Below, in pieces: positions 8,614 to 17,199 of a stretch of DNA of 64,000 nt. A program made the translations under genes and the position numbers. The stretch lies in contig CANMGT010000005.1 of the NCBI GenBank assembly GCA_947497495.1, positions 62,001 through 126,000 of the forward strand, in the 5' to 3' direction. The notes under the pieces were generated by a model. The model had not been told where the DNA came from. It made no database searches and saw only the letters and a program-made list of their open reading frames with translations. The stretch's first letter is position 1; each line of letters begins with the position of its first letter. This DNA comes from an uncultured Lentibacter sp. (GTDB lineage: Bacteria > Pseudomonadota > Alphaproteobacteria > Rhodobacterales > Rhodobacteraceae).

Positions 8614-9339
8614 ATGAGTGCCCTGCTAGAGACCAAAGGCCTAACCAAGAGCTTTGGCGCATTGCGTGCTGTCGACGACGTGTCGCTTACCTTGGCGGCG
8701 GGCGACACGCTTGGCATCATCGGACCAAACGGAGCCGGAAAGTCTTCGCTGTTCAACCTGATCGCAGGTGTAATGCCAGCGGATGCAGGTCAGGTTCTGT
8801 GGCAAGGTCGCGATATCACGACCTTGTCTGCGGCTGAACGCTGCCGCGAGGGTGTTGGGCGTACCTATCAAATTCCCAAACCTTTTGACGGATTAACTGT
8901 CTATGAAAACCTGCTGGTCGCTGCCGAATTTGGCGGTGGTGGTGGCGATGGCGCTGAGGCGAAACTGCTGTGCTGCAACATTCTTGACCAGATGGAACTG
9001 TCTCATCTTGCGGATGCGGCAGCAGGCGGGTTGCGCTTGCTTGAACGCAAACGGCTAGAGATGGCGCGCGCATTGGCAACGCGGCCCAAGGTGCTGTTGC
9101 TGGATGAAATCGCAGGCGGTCTGACCGATCTGGAATGTGGCAGTTTGATTGCCGCCATTCGCGACATCAAGGCCCAAGGCGTCGCCATCATTTGGATTGA
9201 GCATGTCGTGCATGCGCTGTTTGCGGTGGTTGATCGACTGGCAGTGATCAACTTCGGCGCCAAGATCGCCGAAGGCCCACCCAAAGCGACCTTTGAAAGT
9301 GCCGAAGTACAGTCCATCTATTTGGGGATCGAAGCATGA
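8614..9339 (+). CDS. livG: Liv-type ABC transporter ATPase (LivG-like)
   Basis: 241 residues, ATP-binding subunit. Walker A GPNGAGKS with K43, Walker B VLLLDEIAGG, switch histidine in IWIEHVVHAL. The signature motif is atypical: instead of LSGGQ the sequence runs AAAGGLRLLERKRLEMARAL, a degenerate form also known among LivG proteins. The start chosen is ATG 8614, preceded by GAAAGGCGG; an in-frame GTG further up lies inside the terminator. The stop overlaps the livF start by four bases. Confidence 0.9.
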   Translation: MSALLETKGLTKSFGALRAVDDVSLTLAAGDTLGIIGPNGAGKSSLFNLIAGVMPADAGQVLWQGRDITTLSAAERCREGVGRTYQIPKPFDGLTVYENLLVAAEFGGGGGDGAEAKLLCCNILDQMELSHLADAAAGGLRLLERKRLEMARALATRPKVLLLDEIAGGLTDLECGSLIAAIRDIKAQGVAIIWIEHVVHALFAVVDRLAVINFGAKIAEGPPKATFESAEVQSIYLGIEA

Positions 9340-10052
9340 GTCAATTGCTGAAGATCGAGGATCTTGACGCCTTTTACGGCGACTTCCAAGCGTTGTTCGA
9401 AATCTCGTTTGAGATGGCAGAGGCAGAGACAGTTGCCCTTGTTGGGGCAAATGGTGCCGGAAAATCCACGTTTCTGAAATGTCTGACAGGATTGCTGCCC
9501 ACCCGTGGCCAACGCATCCTTTACCGCGGCAACAATATCGCGGGCGTACCCGCGTTTAAGATCGCACGCCAAGGCATTGCCATGTCGCCAGAAGGACGGC
9601 GGCTGTTCCCGTCCCTTTCTGTCAAAGAAAACCTGATGCTTGGTGCCAATGTTGGCCGCAAAGGTCAGTGGGATCTGGCTGCGGTGCAAGCGCTCTTTCC
9701 GATTTTGGAAGAAAAGCGCGATATTCCCGCAACCCTGCTTTCTGGCGGTCAACAACAGATGGTCGCCATTGGCCGCGCCCTGATGAGCAACCCTGCTTTG
9801 CTCCTGCTGGACGAGGTCAGCCTTGGCCTTGCGCCGGTGATCGTGCGCGACATTTATGCGGCCCTGCCCAAGATCCGCACGGGTGGCACCGCCGTGCTGC
9901 TGGTGGAACAGGACATCGGCATGGCGATGCAGGTTTCGGATCGGATGTATTGTTTTCAAGAGGGTCACGTCAGCCTGCAAGGCGTATCCGCCGACATGAC
10001 CCGTGACATGATTTCAACCGCCTATTTTGGCCGCGAAAAAGAGGTGCAGTGA
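9336..10052 (+). CDS. livF: Liv-type ABC transporter ATPase (LivF-like)
   Basis: 238 residues, second ATPase subunit. Walker A GANGAGKS with K43, canonical signature LSGGQQQMVAIGRAL near residue 135, Walker B LLLLDEVSLG, and LVEQD for the switch region. The DEVSLGLAP stretch is typical of LivF. It overlaps livG upstream and livH downstream by four bases each, so the transporter genes are tightly coupled. Confidence 0.92.
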   Translation: MSQLLKIEDLDAFYGDFQALFEISFEMAEAETVALVGANGAGKSTFLKCLTGLLPTRGQRILYRGNNIAGVPAFKIARQGIAMSPEGRRLFPSLSVKENLMLGANVGRKGQWDLAAVQALFPILEEKRDIPATLLSGGQQQMVAIGRALMSNPALLLLDEVSLGLAPVIVRDIYAALPKIRTGGTAVLLVEQDIGMAMQVSDRMYCFQEGHVSLQGVSADMTRDMISTAYFGREKEVQ

Positions 10053-10915
10053 TGGAATGGATCAATGCCATTGTGCAGGGCATCCTGCTGGGTGGGCTCT
10101 ATGCGCTGTTTGCGGCAGGGTTGTCGCTGATGTTCGGCGTCATGCGCTTTGTGAACCTTGCCCACGGGGATTTCATCGTCGCCGGGGCCTTTGGCGCGCT
10201 GCTGCTGGTCGAAAGCCTCGGCTTGCACCCCCTGCTGACACTTGTGATCGTGCTACCAGTGATGGCGGCATTCGGCTATGTCGGGCAGCGGTTGGTGCTT
10301 AACCGAGTGGTCGGGCGCGATATCCTGCCCTCCATTCTGGTGACCTTTGGTTTCTCTGTTATCCTGCAAAACCTAATGCTGGAGCAATTCAGCGCCGACA
10401 GCCAGCGGCTCAGTGCAGGCGCGCTTGATACTGCGTCATTCGGGATTGGCTCCCTGTCCATCGGGGCGGTGCCGCTGCTGATGTTCGGCGCGGCGGTGGC
10501 CGTATTGGGTGGGTTGAATTGGTTCTTTGGCCACACCAACACGGGCCGCCTTTTGCGGGCCACCTCGGATGACGGAGAGATCATCGGCCTGATGGGGGCA
10601 GACCGGCGACATCTGTTCGCTATCGCCACAGCCCTTGCGAGCGCTGTGGTCGCAATCGCGGGTGTGCTGATGGCGGTCAAAACCAACTTTGACCCCTCCG
10701 CGGGCCCGATCCGGCTTCTCTTTGCCTTTGAGGCGGTGATTATCGGCGGGTTGGGCAGCCTCTGGGGCACGCTGGCGGGCGGTATCATCCTCGGTGTTGC
10801 GCAAGGGATCGGTGCGCAGATCGACCCAGGGCTGCAAATTCTAGCAGGCCACATCGTGTTTCTGATCATTCTTGTGGTGCGGCCACAAGGTTTGTTCCCC
10901 AAGCAAAAAGGATAG
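10049..10915 (+). CDS. livH: Liv-type ABC transporter permease (LivH-like)
   Basis: 288 residues with about eight hydrophobic segments. The N-terminal GILLGGLYALFAAGLSLMFG and the following VNLAHGDF block are the family hallmark of LivH. The C-terminal half has FAFEAVIIGGLGSLWGTL, also typical. Start ATGATG overlaps livF by four bases; the next permease starts five bases after the stop. It forms the membrane channel with LivM. Confidence 0.92.
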   Translation: MMEWINAIVQGILLGGLYALFAAGLSLMFGVMRFVNLAHGDFIVAGAFGALLLVESLGLHPLLTLVIVLPVMAAFGYVGQRLVLNRVVGRDILPSILVTFGFSVILQNLMLEQFSADSQRLSAGALDTASFGIGSLSIGAVPLLMFGAAVAVLGGLNWFFGHTNTGRLLRATSDDGEIIGLMGADRRHLFAIATALASAVVAIAGVLMAVKTNFDPSAGPIRLLFAFEAVIIGGLGSLWGTLAGGIILGVAQGIGAQIDPGLQILAGHIVFLIILVVRPQGLFPKQKG

Positions 10916-10919
10916 TTTG

Positions 10920-11930
10920 ATGCAGATTTCAAGAGCAGACTCTGTGCGCATCGGGCTCCTTTCGGTGGTTCTGATTGGGCTGTCTATGGGGCCTTACTGG
11001 GCAGATCGGGGCACAATGCGCCTGTTGATCGAAGCCTTCTACTTTCTGGCTCTGGCACAATTGTGGAACCTGCTTGCAGGGTATTCAGGGCTTATATCGG
11101 TGGGACAACAGGCCTTTGTCGGGCTTGGAGGATACTTGCTCTTCACCTTGACGATGTTTGCGGGCCTGCCTGTTCTCTTGGCGTTGCCGTTGGCGGGAAT
11201 TCTGACGGGCATCCTTGCTTGGCCAACCGCATTGGTCGCTTTCCGGCTGTCGGGCCCTTATTTTGCGATCGGCACTTGGGTGATAGCCGAGGTCTACCGA
11301 CTGAGTTTTGCCCAAATTAGCAGCCTGGGTGGCGGTTCTGGAATCTCTTTGCCGACCGATATTGTACGCAGCATGGCAGATGGCCGTTCTGCCCGAGAAA
11401 GCCTAACGTACTGGATCGCTTTGGCGATTATGCTGGCGGTGATCCTTGGTATCTGGGCGTTAATGCGGTCACGCGTCGGCTTGGGGCTTGGGGCAATCCG
11501 CGACAACGAAGAAGCCGCTACAAGTATCGGTGTGCGCACCACGCGTTTGAAATTTTCGGTCTTTGTAGGTGTTGCGGCCATGACGGGGATGATCGGCGCG
11601 CTGATTTTCTTGCAGAAACTACGGATCACACCCGAAGCCGCCTTCAGCGTCAATGACTGGTCGGTTTTGGTGATCTTTATTGTTGTCATTGGCGGAATCG
11701 GCTCCCTCGAAGGGCCAATCCTCGGCTGCATTTTGTTCTTCGTCTTACGCGAGTTCCTCGCCGATCTGGGCAGCTGGTATATGATCATCCTCGGGGTCAT
11801 TTCGGTTGGGATCATGCTTTTGGAACCACGCGGCCTTTGGGGAATGTTGAACCGCAAACGTTCCCTCACCCTTTTCCCGATTGCACGCCGAAGCCCTAAA
11901 CTCAAATCACTCAACCAGGATACACCGTGA
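10920..11930 (+). CDS. livM: Liv-type ABC transporter permease (LivM-like)
   Basis: 336 residues from ATG 10920, chosen for the AAAAGGAT ribosome binding site just upstream. About nine hydrophobic segments; LWNLLAGYSGLISVGQQAFV near residue 45-65 and SRVGLGLGAIRDNEEAA near 185-200 (the cytoplasmic coupling loop) are LivM hallmarks. VIGGIGSLEGPILG near 260 is the conserved C-terminal block. The C-terminus carries a short basic tail. Its stop overlaps the GTG start of the BKACE gene by four bases, which ties transport to the presumed last catabolic step. Confidence 0.92.
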   Translation: MQISRADSVRIGLLSVVLIGLSMGPYWADRGTMRLLIEAFYFLALAQLWNLLAGYSGLISVGQQAFVGLGGYLLFTLTMFAGLPVLLALPLAGILTGILAWPTALVAFRLSGPYFAIGTWVIAEVYRLSFAQISSLGGGSGISLPTDIVRSMADGRSARESLTYWIALAIMLAVILGIWALMRSRVGLGLGAIRDNEEAATSIGVRTTRLKFSVFVGVAAMTGMIGALIFLQKLRITPEAAFSVNDWSVLVIFIVVIGGIGSLEGPILGCILFFVLREFLADLGSWYMIILGVISVGIMLLEPRGLWGMLNRKRSLTLFPIARRSPKLKSLNQDTP

Positions 11931-12757
11931 CACAGTCTTGCATCATTTGCGTCGCAATAACCGGGTCCCTGCCGACCAAGGCAAACAACCCCGCCGTCCC
12001 GATCACAGTTTCCGAACAGATCGAAAGCACCCATGAGGCTTTTGAAGCAGGCGCAAGCATTGTCCATGCTCATGTCCGCGACGGTGATGGCGCGCCATCC
12101 TCTGACTCGGACAGGTTTGCGCTTTTGATGGAAGGCATTCGCAATCATTGCCCCGGTATGATTATCCAGCTTTCAACAGGAGGGCGATCTGGCGCTGAGC
12201 GCAAACGCGGCGGGATGCTGCCCTTGAAACCTGACATGGCATCGCTGGCCGTCGGATCGTGCAACTTTCCAAACCGCGTCTACGACAATTCGCCTGATCT
12301 TGTTGACTGGCTCGCAAGTGAAATGCGCAGCCATCACATCAAGCCAGAAATCGAAGCCTTTGATCTGTCCCATATCCATCAAGCTGTCGCCATGAATAAA
12401 GACGGACGCATCCCTGGAAAGCTGTATTTGCAATTCGTTATGGGCGTGCAGAATGCAATGCCTGTCGATCGCGATGTTTTTGATTACTATCGGCACACCA
12501 TGGCGCGGCTGGCACCGGATGCACAATGGTGCGGCGCCGGGATCGGGCCGTACCAATTGACGCTTAACGAATGGTGCGTAGCAAACGGCGGTCATACCCG
12601 AACAGGGCTAGAAGACAACGTTCGCCTCGATCGAGACACCTTGGCCCCGTCGAACGCGGCTTTGGTGTCACGTGTGGTTGACCTTTGCGAAAAATATGAA
12701 CGTCCGGTAGCAAGTTGGCGTGAAGCCCGAGCCATCTTGGAGTTACCTGCAGGCTAA
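11927..12757 (+). CDS. Beta-keto acid cleavage enzyme (BKACE, DUF849)
   Basis: 276 residues, TIM-barrel of the BKACE/3-keto-5-aminohexanoate cleavage family. These Zn enzymes condense a beta-keto acid with acetyl-CoA and release acetoacetate plus the shortened acyl-CoA. The metal-binding HxH is at H47/H49 (VHAHVRD), followed by QLSTGG near 80, EIEAFDLSH near 140 and GHTRTGLEDN near 220 where family members close the site. GTG start overlapping livM. In this cluster the likely beta-keto acid is 3-oxoadipate or a substituted form, which would give succinyl-CoA directly and remove the need for PcaIJ and PcaF. The family assignment is firm. The substrate is inference, since BKACEs act on many keto acids including dehydrocarnitine. 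Confidence 0.88.
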   Translation: MTQSCIICVAITGSLPTKANNPAVPITVSEQIESTHEAFEAGASIVHAHVRDGDGAPSSDSDRFALLMEGIRNHCPGMIIQLSTGGRSGAERKRGGMLPLKPDMASLAVGSCNFPNRVYDNSPDLVDWLASEMRSHHIKPEIEAFDLSHIHQAVAMNKDGRIPGKLYLQFVMGVQNAMPVDRDVFDYYRHTMARLAPDAQWCGAGIGPYQLTLNEWCVANGGHTRTGLEDNVRLDRDTLAPSNAALVSRVVDLCEKYERPVASWREARAILELPAG

Positions 12758-13137
12758 CAAGACCAGCCCAATGGCCTAAACCTTTCTATGGCACGTTTCG
12801 CCGAGCTCTGACTTCAAACTTGGAAACTGGTTTCAACCATTTTCCGCAGCAGTAGTCATCCACGAACTAGATGCTCCATGGGCAGTTGCTTCACCGCAGG
12901 CTGACCCACATTCGGTGAGGGCCTCTTTTAGGCCGCTACTGTTGGTTAAGTTTTTCCGCGCTCCAAACCCGAGCCATCGCGGCAACATCCATGGCGGTCA
13001 AGTTTGGGACGACATCACCACGATCAATGTCGGCTTTCGCCCCGTTTGAAGCCATCGGTGCAGGTTGCAGTATGAAACACATTGGGCTCAGAGCCACCGT
13101 TCGCTGCACTGAAGCACTTCGTCTCGGCAGGGAAACC
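12758..13137. other. Intergenic region at island edge, possible gene remnant
   Basis: 380 bases between the convergent BKACE and hdaA genes, with no intact gene. On the minus strand about 13078-12936 reads as a plausible protein tail ending in a TAG stop (pieces: ASNGAKADIDRGDVVPNL and MDVAAMARVWSAEKLNQQ), but nothing protein-like continues upstream into hdaA. It may be the leftover end of a gene cut when the island was inserted. No clear terminator for hdaA was seen. Confidence 0.3.
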
Positions 13138-13827
13138 TCAGTACAGCGAGCCGGTTGCGTTTTGCGCGGTGAGCACATCGCTGGCGAGTTTGCGGTTGAT
13201 CTCGCGGCCTTGGGCCAATGCGGCCGCGTCCAGCGCGTCAACGACACGGCGCGCGGCGTCAAAGCTGCGCTCCATATGGCGCGCGAGATAGGGCAGCACA
13301 TCGGGGGTCGGGTTGAGTTGGCGGTCGGCAAACAGCTTCATGAGGACAACGCTGAGCAACGTGTCGTCAGGCTCGTTCAGGGCCACGGCGGCAGTGCCTT
13401 GCATGCGGCTGGCCAGATCGGGCAGCGAAAGCCCCCAGAGGTGCGCTTCGCAGGTGGCGGTGAGCAACAGGCTGTTGCCCTGCGCCAGCGTCAGGTTGTG
13501 CAGGTGAAACAGGGCTTGCTCGGCCTCGTCATGGCCCGCGACAGAGGCTGCGTTTTCCACCGCAACATTGCTGGTAGCCAGCGCGGGGATGTCGGCTGAG
13601 GCCAGATCACCAGCCTCAATGATCTGCGCATCCGCAAGCGCGGCCCAAACATGTGCCAGGTGGGTTTTGCCCGCACCGCTTGGCCCGATCAGCACCAGCT
13701 TGCGTGAGGGCCAGCCTTGCCAGCCTTCGATCATCGCCACCGCCGCCGCATTGGAGGACGCGACAAAGAAGTCGTCCCGCCCCAGCGCCGTTTTGGTGAG
13801 CAGATCAAAAGACAGTTGTTGAGGCAT
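13138..13827 (-). CDS. hdaA: HdaA, DnaA-related regulator of replication initiation
   Basis: 229 residues, short AAA+ protein homologous to the ATPase core of DnaA but without the DNA-binding domain. Walker A GPSGAGKTH with K54. The N-terminal QLSFDL (residues 4-9) fits the beta-clamp binding motif by which Hda acts with DnaN to promote DnaA-ATP hydrolysis (RIDA). The Walker B position reads VENAASV rather than a canonical DD/DE, as is common in HdaA. The start overlaps the stop of the upstream permease gene by one base, so the two form an operon. In Caulobacter and relatives hdaA is followed by ppk; here the catabolic island lies between them. Confidence 0.9.
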   Translation of the reverse strand: MPQQLSFDLLTKTALGRDDFFVASSNAAAVAMIEGWQGWPSRKLVLIGPSGAGKTHLAHVWAALADAQIIEAGDLASADIPALATSNVAVENAASVAGHDEAEQALFHLHNLTLAQGNSLLLTATCEAHLWGLSLPDLASRMQGTAAVALNEPDDTLLSVVLMKLFADRQLNPTPDVLPYLARHMERSFDAARRVVDALDAAALAQGREINRKLASDVLTAQNATGSLY

Positions 13828-14903
13828 TATGCGTCGTCTGCTTCTTGCTGTGCGGCCATCCCCGTATAGAGGCGGCTGTCTTTATAGGTTTGTGCAAAGA
13901 AGCGCGCCAGCACGCCGATAGCGGCAGCCACAGGCACCGCGACAAGCATGCCGACGAAGCCGAACAACGTGCCAAAGACCGACAGCGCGAAGATCAGCCA
14001 GACGGGGTGCAACCCGACAGACTTGCCCACCAGATTGGGGGTCAAGACGTTGCCTTCGATGACTTGGCCGATCACGAAAATAACGATTACCGCGATCAGC
14101 GAGAACCATTCGCCCCAGAACTGGAACAGCCCGAGGCCGATGGCCAGCACACCGCCGAGAATGGCGCCAAGGTAGGGGATGAAGGTCAGCAGCCCAGCGA
14201 TAACGCCGACGATCAGGCCGAATTGCAGCCCGACGATCATCAGCGCGATCGCGTAGTAAGCGCCAAGGATCATGCAAACGGTGCCCATGCCGCGAATGAA
14301 GCTGGCCAGCGTCGCATCGATCTGGCCGGCGAGCCTGCGCACTACGGGCGCGTGATCGCGCGGGAGCATGTCATCGACGGCAGCGATCATCCTGTCCCAG
14401 TCATAGAGCAGGTAGAAGGCCACGACAGGCACGATGATCAGCAGCATCACGATGTTGATGACAGACCAAGCCGAAGACACAACTGTTTGCAACAGCTCTC
14501 CGCCGCGTTCCTGCACCTTGTCGCCCACCGCAAGCAGGGAGTGGCGCAGGGTGCTGTTTTCGTCCATCAGCGAGGGGAAGCGCTCGGTGAGAAAGCTCTG
14601 CAAGTCAGCAAAGAGTTTGGGCGCGATGTTAAACAGGGACACGGCCTGTTCGATCATCACAGGGATGACCAAGAGCGCGAGGATCACGAAGATCAACAGG
14701 GCAACAAGGGTGATGATGGTTGTCGAAATCGCGCGCGAAAAGCCCATGGCTTCAAGGCGGTCGGCCACCGGATCAAGGAAATACGCGATCGCACCGCCCA
14801 GCACGAAGGGCAGGATCACATCGCCCAGATACCACAGCGCCACACAGAAGATAACGCTGGATATGCCCCAATATTTCATCTGGTCGCGAACCGGAAGTGC
14901 CAT
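13827..14903 (-). CDS. AI-2E/PerM family transporter
   Basis: 358 residues with seven to eight hydrophobic segments in the family pattern: two N-terminal helices, a long amphipathic region (about 95-150, IEQAVSLFNIAPKLFADLQ and so on), then a cluster of C-terminal helices with GLLTFIPYLGAILGGVLA and LTPNLVGKSVGLHPVWLI, both PerM hallmarks. Substrates are mostly unknown: TqsA exports autoinducer-2, others have been linked to Na+/H+ exchange. It heads the operon with hdaA, an arrangement I recall from other Rhodobacterales. Confidence 0.9.
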   Translation of the reverse strand: MALPVRDQMKYWGISSVIFCVALWYLGDVILPFVLGGAIAYFLDPVADRLEAMGFSRAISTTIITLVALLIFVILALLVIPVMIEQAVSLFNIAPKLFADLQSFLTERFPSLMDENSTLRHSLLAVGDKVQERGGELLQTVVSSAWSVINIVMLLIIVPVVAFYLLYDWDRMIAAVDDMLPRDHAPVVRRLAGQIDATLASFIRGMGTVCMILGAYYAIALMIVGLQFGLIVGVIAGLLTFIPYLGAILGGVLAIGLGLFQFWGEWFSLIAVIVIFVIGQVIEGNVLTPNLVGKSVGLHPVWLIFALSVFGTLFGFVGMLVAVPVAAAIGVLARFFAQTYKDSRLYTGMAAQQEADDA

Positions 14904-14959
14904 GAAACCCTCGTAAACAATATGCCTTACACATTGCGCACCCGCCCCAAAAGCGCAAG

Positions 14960-14985
14960 AGGCCCGCAGAAATAACTGCGGGCCT
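14960..14985 (-). terminator. Hairpin terminator after fasciclin gene
   Basis: Perfect 10-bp stem AGGCCCGCAG (14960-14969) with CTGCGGGCCT (14976-14985) and a six-base loop AAATAA. Minus-strand reading continues into a weak pyrimidine tract ending in TTTT. It separates the fasciclin gene from the permease-hdaA operon. Confidence 0.7.
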
Positions 14986-15008
14986 TCAGCTGGTCTGGAC
15001 GCGAAAAC

Positions 15009-15533
15009 CTAGTGGCAGGCGGGGCGTGTGCCTGGCAGCAGAACTTTGTCGACCACGTGGATCACACCGTTGTTGGCTTTGATGTCGGCGATGATGACAT
15101 TGGCCATTGTGCCTGATCCGTCGTCAATTTTGACGCCATCGGCCCCTTTGGTGATGCAGAGACGGTCTGACGTTAGCACGGGTTTGAAGTAGGTCGATCC
15201 GGCGGGGATGTCGGCGGCCATGAGCTTGCGGTCATCGACATGATAGAGCAGCACGTTGGTGAGCTGGCCTTTGTTCTCGGGCTTAAGCAGGGTTTCGACA
15301 GTGCCGTCCGGCAGGGTCGCGAAGGCGTCGTTGACAGGCGCGTAGACAGTGAACGGGCCGTTGCCTTGCAGGGTTTCAACGAGGCCAGCGGCTGTGACGG
15401 CGGCGACGAGCGTTGTGAAGCGGTCATCGCCCGCGGCGATGTCGACGATGGTTTTCTTGCCGTGGCCGTCTGCGAAAGCGGCTGAGGCTGTAACGGCGAG
15501 GGCGGCGATCGCGAGGGTGAATTTGTTTGTCAT
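15009..15533 (-). CDS. Secreted fasciclin (FAS1) domain protein
   Basis: 174 residues from ATG 15533, which puts a typical signal peptide at the N-terminus (MTNKFTLAIAALAVTASAAF, cleavage near AFADG). One FAS1 domain follows: the H1 block TLVAAVTAAGLVETLQG, FTVYAPVNDAFATLP, and the C-terminal NGVIHVVDKVLLP are all present. FAS1 proteins act in adhesion or bind small ligands; bacterial single-domain forms are often stress-induced. A second FAS1 protein of similar size lies at 60114-60659 behind an ECF sigma factor, with many shared blocks, so both may belong to one regulon. A frame extension of 22 codons upstream lacks a leader-like start and is not used. Confidence 0.9.
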   Translation of the reverse strand: MTNKFTLAIAALAVTASAAFADGHGKKTIVDIAAGDDRFTTLVAAVTAAGLVETLQGNGPFTVYAPVNDAFATLPDGTVETLLKPENKGQLTNVLLYHVDDRKLMAADIPAGSTYFKPVLTSDRLCITKGADGVKIDDGSGTMANVIIADIKANNGVIHVVDKVLLPGTRPACH

Positions 15534-15623
15534 GGTGGTATCTCCTGTCAAGGTTTCGATATCAGGGATACGGGGGCCTCTCGCGTTTGGATGTGCCAAT
15601 GACGCGCCTGTGATCAGGCGTGA

Positions 15624-17105
15624 TTAATCCGTGGGTTTTGGCGGCGGGGTGTAGCCCCTTGGGGCAGCCTGCCATTTTCGCCACTCCGTGAAAAAAGAAG
15701 GCTCCCCGCTGCTCGGCAGCTTCCAGTCAGGCCAGTGTGCGGGGCGTGATACGTCAGGATGTAAGGTAACCGCGGCATCTCCGAAGGTTGCTTCAATGTG
15801 CTCCGCTGGGAATACTGTTGCTTCGACGATTTCACTAAATACGAAAGTCTGGTCAAACAAGTCGACATCGTGAAACCCTACATAGTGCATACCTCGCGGC
15901 GCTTTGCCGTCTTCGTGATCGCGGAATTGGAAGATTGCGGCGTGCGGTTTTCCCTCAATGAGAGCGGCCTTCAAATCAGCATGGATGAAATACGCACGGT
16001 TGACAGTTCCTAGGGAGGGCTTGTCTGTAAAACGTAGGTGAGCGCCTTGAAGTTGCGTTCCAACGAAATGAGTGTGGGACATTTCGCAATTGATGATTTG
16101 CGCTTCATCAAGCGTTGCGTAGGAGAAATCAGCACTTTCCATGCGCGCATTCTGGAGGTTCAGCTTGCGTCCGCCTACGCCTGTCATGTTGGCATAGATT
16201 AGGTTTGTGCCGCTCAAGTCAGCACCCTTACAATAGGCTCCTTCAAGCTTGGCTCTGAAAAAGCTGGCATTCGCAAAGTTGAGATATTCAAGGTCGGCCT
16301 TACGTAGATTGGTTTCTTTCAGATCGAGTGTGTAGCCTCGTCCTTTGGGGCCTATGTGGTGAGCCTCGATTTCGAGCTGCTCGGCGCTTCTGCGGCCTAG
16401 AATTGATAGCGCGATTTGAATATCATTGCGTGGCTTGTCTAAACTGTGAATCCACTTATAGGAGCTATTCGCGATCTTGGCTTCTAGGGTGCCTTCATGG
16501 CTGTCATTTGGAAACGAACCGTCCTGTGCATCAGAAGCTTTTGCATTCTCTCGCACATAGGCACAGAGGATTTCCATGACGCGGACATGATCTCGGCCTT
16601 TGTCGTATTCCGTGCTGTCTTGCGCGATGCGCTCAAGCGAGAGAAGCCCGCCGATGCGGACTTCGATGTTGGGTTCGGTGGATTCGTCGCCGTCTTTCTT
16701 CACCGTCTTCTCGGCCCCGAGCTGTTCGACGGCTTTTGAGATACGGTCGGTGATGTGGCTTTCTTTTTGGAAGGTCACTGTCTTTTGTTTGATCACCGTG
16801 CCCCAGACAAGGAAGGGCGCGCCGAGGATGGCGACGATGAGCGCGCCTGCGCCGAGGTTGCCCGCGGCGGTGTCAAAGCCGCCTTGGATGGTGCGGCCAA
16901 GAAGGGTGAACGCGGCAACGAAGGCTCCGAAGATGAGCAAGGCAAGCAGCACTGAGATTATAGTGCCCAGCGGGCGGGCAACGCGCCAGTTCGGGGTGTT
17001 GGTGATCCCGAGCCAGTCCAGCAGGTCTTTCGGGGGTGATTTGTCGCTCGTCTGTGGCTCCGTCGGGAAAGTCTTTGGTTTGAAAAGGGCTTTGGCTTGG
17101 CACAA
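15624..17105 (-). CDS. Membrane-anchored pentapeptide-repeat protein
   Basis: 493 residues. Two hydrophobic segments (about 47-70 and 83-105: [19 protein letters not shown] and [19 protein letters not shown]) are followed by a cytoplasmic or periplasmic region with a charged linker ([11 protein letters not shown]) and [12 protein letters not shown], a block seen in many pentapeptide membrane proteins. Residues about 255-355 are pentapeptide repeats of A(D/N)LXX type ([45 protein letters not shown]). The only in-frame start before the first helix is TTG 17105, with a stop just upstream and a weak ribosome binding site. Function unknown. Divergent from proS with a 94-bp gap. Confidence 0.82.
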   Translation of the reverse strand: MCQAKALFKPKTFPTEPQTSDKSPPKDLLDWLGITNTPNWRVARPLGTIISVLLALLIFGAFVAAFTLLGRTIQGGFDTAAGNLGAGALIVAILGAPFLVWGTVIKQKTVTFQKESHITDRISKAVEQLGAEKTVKKDGDESTEPNIEVRIGGLLSLERIAQDSTEYDKGRDHVRVMEILCAYVRENAKASDAQDGSFPNDSHEGTLEAKIANSSYKWIHSLDKPRNDIQIALSILGRRSAEQLEIEAHHIGPKGRGYTLDLKETNLRKADLEYLNFANASFFRAKLEGAYCKGADLSGTNLIYANMTGVGGRKLNLQNARMESADFSYATLDEAQIINCEMSHTHFVGTQLQGAHLRFTDKPSLGTVNRAYFIHADLKAALIEGKPHAAIFQFRDHEDGKAPRGMHYVGFHDVDLFDQTFVFSEIVEATVFPAEHIEATFGDAAVTLHPDVSRPAHWPDWKLPSSGEPSFFTEWRKWQAAPRGYTPPPKPTD

Positions 17106-17199
17106 CTTTAGCGGTCAAAACGAGCGGTTGGAAGCGCCCCCTTGCGAGGCGCGGCGCAAAGCCATAAACCGAGGGAAACAACATGATAGGTCTTTTCCC

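Noticed and set aside
8614..9339. Degenerate ABC signature in LivG as sign of a dead ATPase
   Set aside because: Walker A, Walker B and the switch histidine are intact and similar signature variants are known in LivG proteins.
13845..14975. A 376-codon plus-strand open frame
   Set aside because: Mirror of the AI-2E-type permease; extreme Asp, Gln and His content and no domain.
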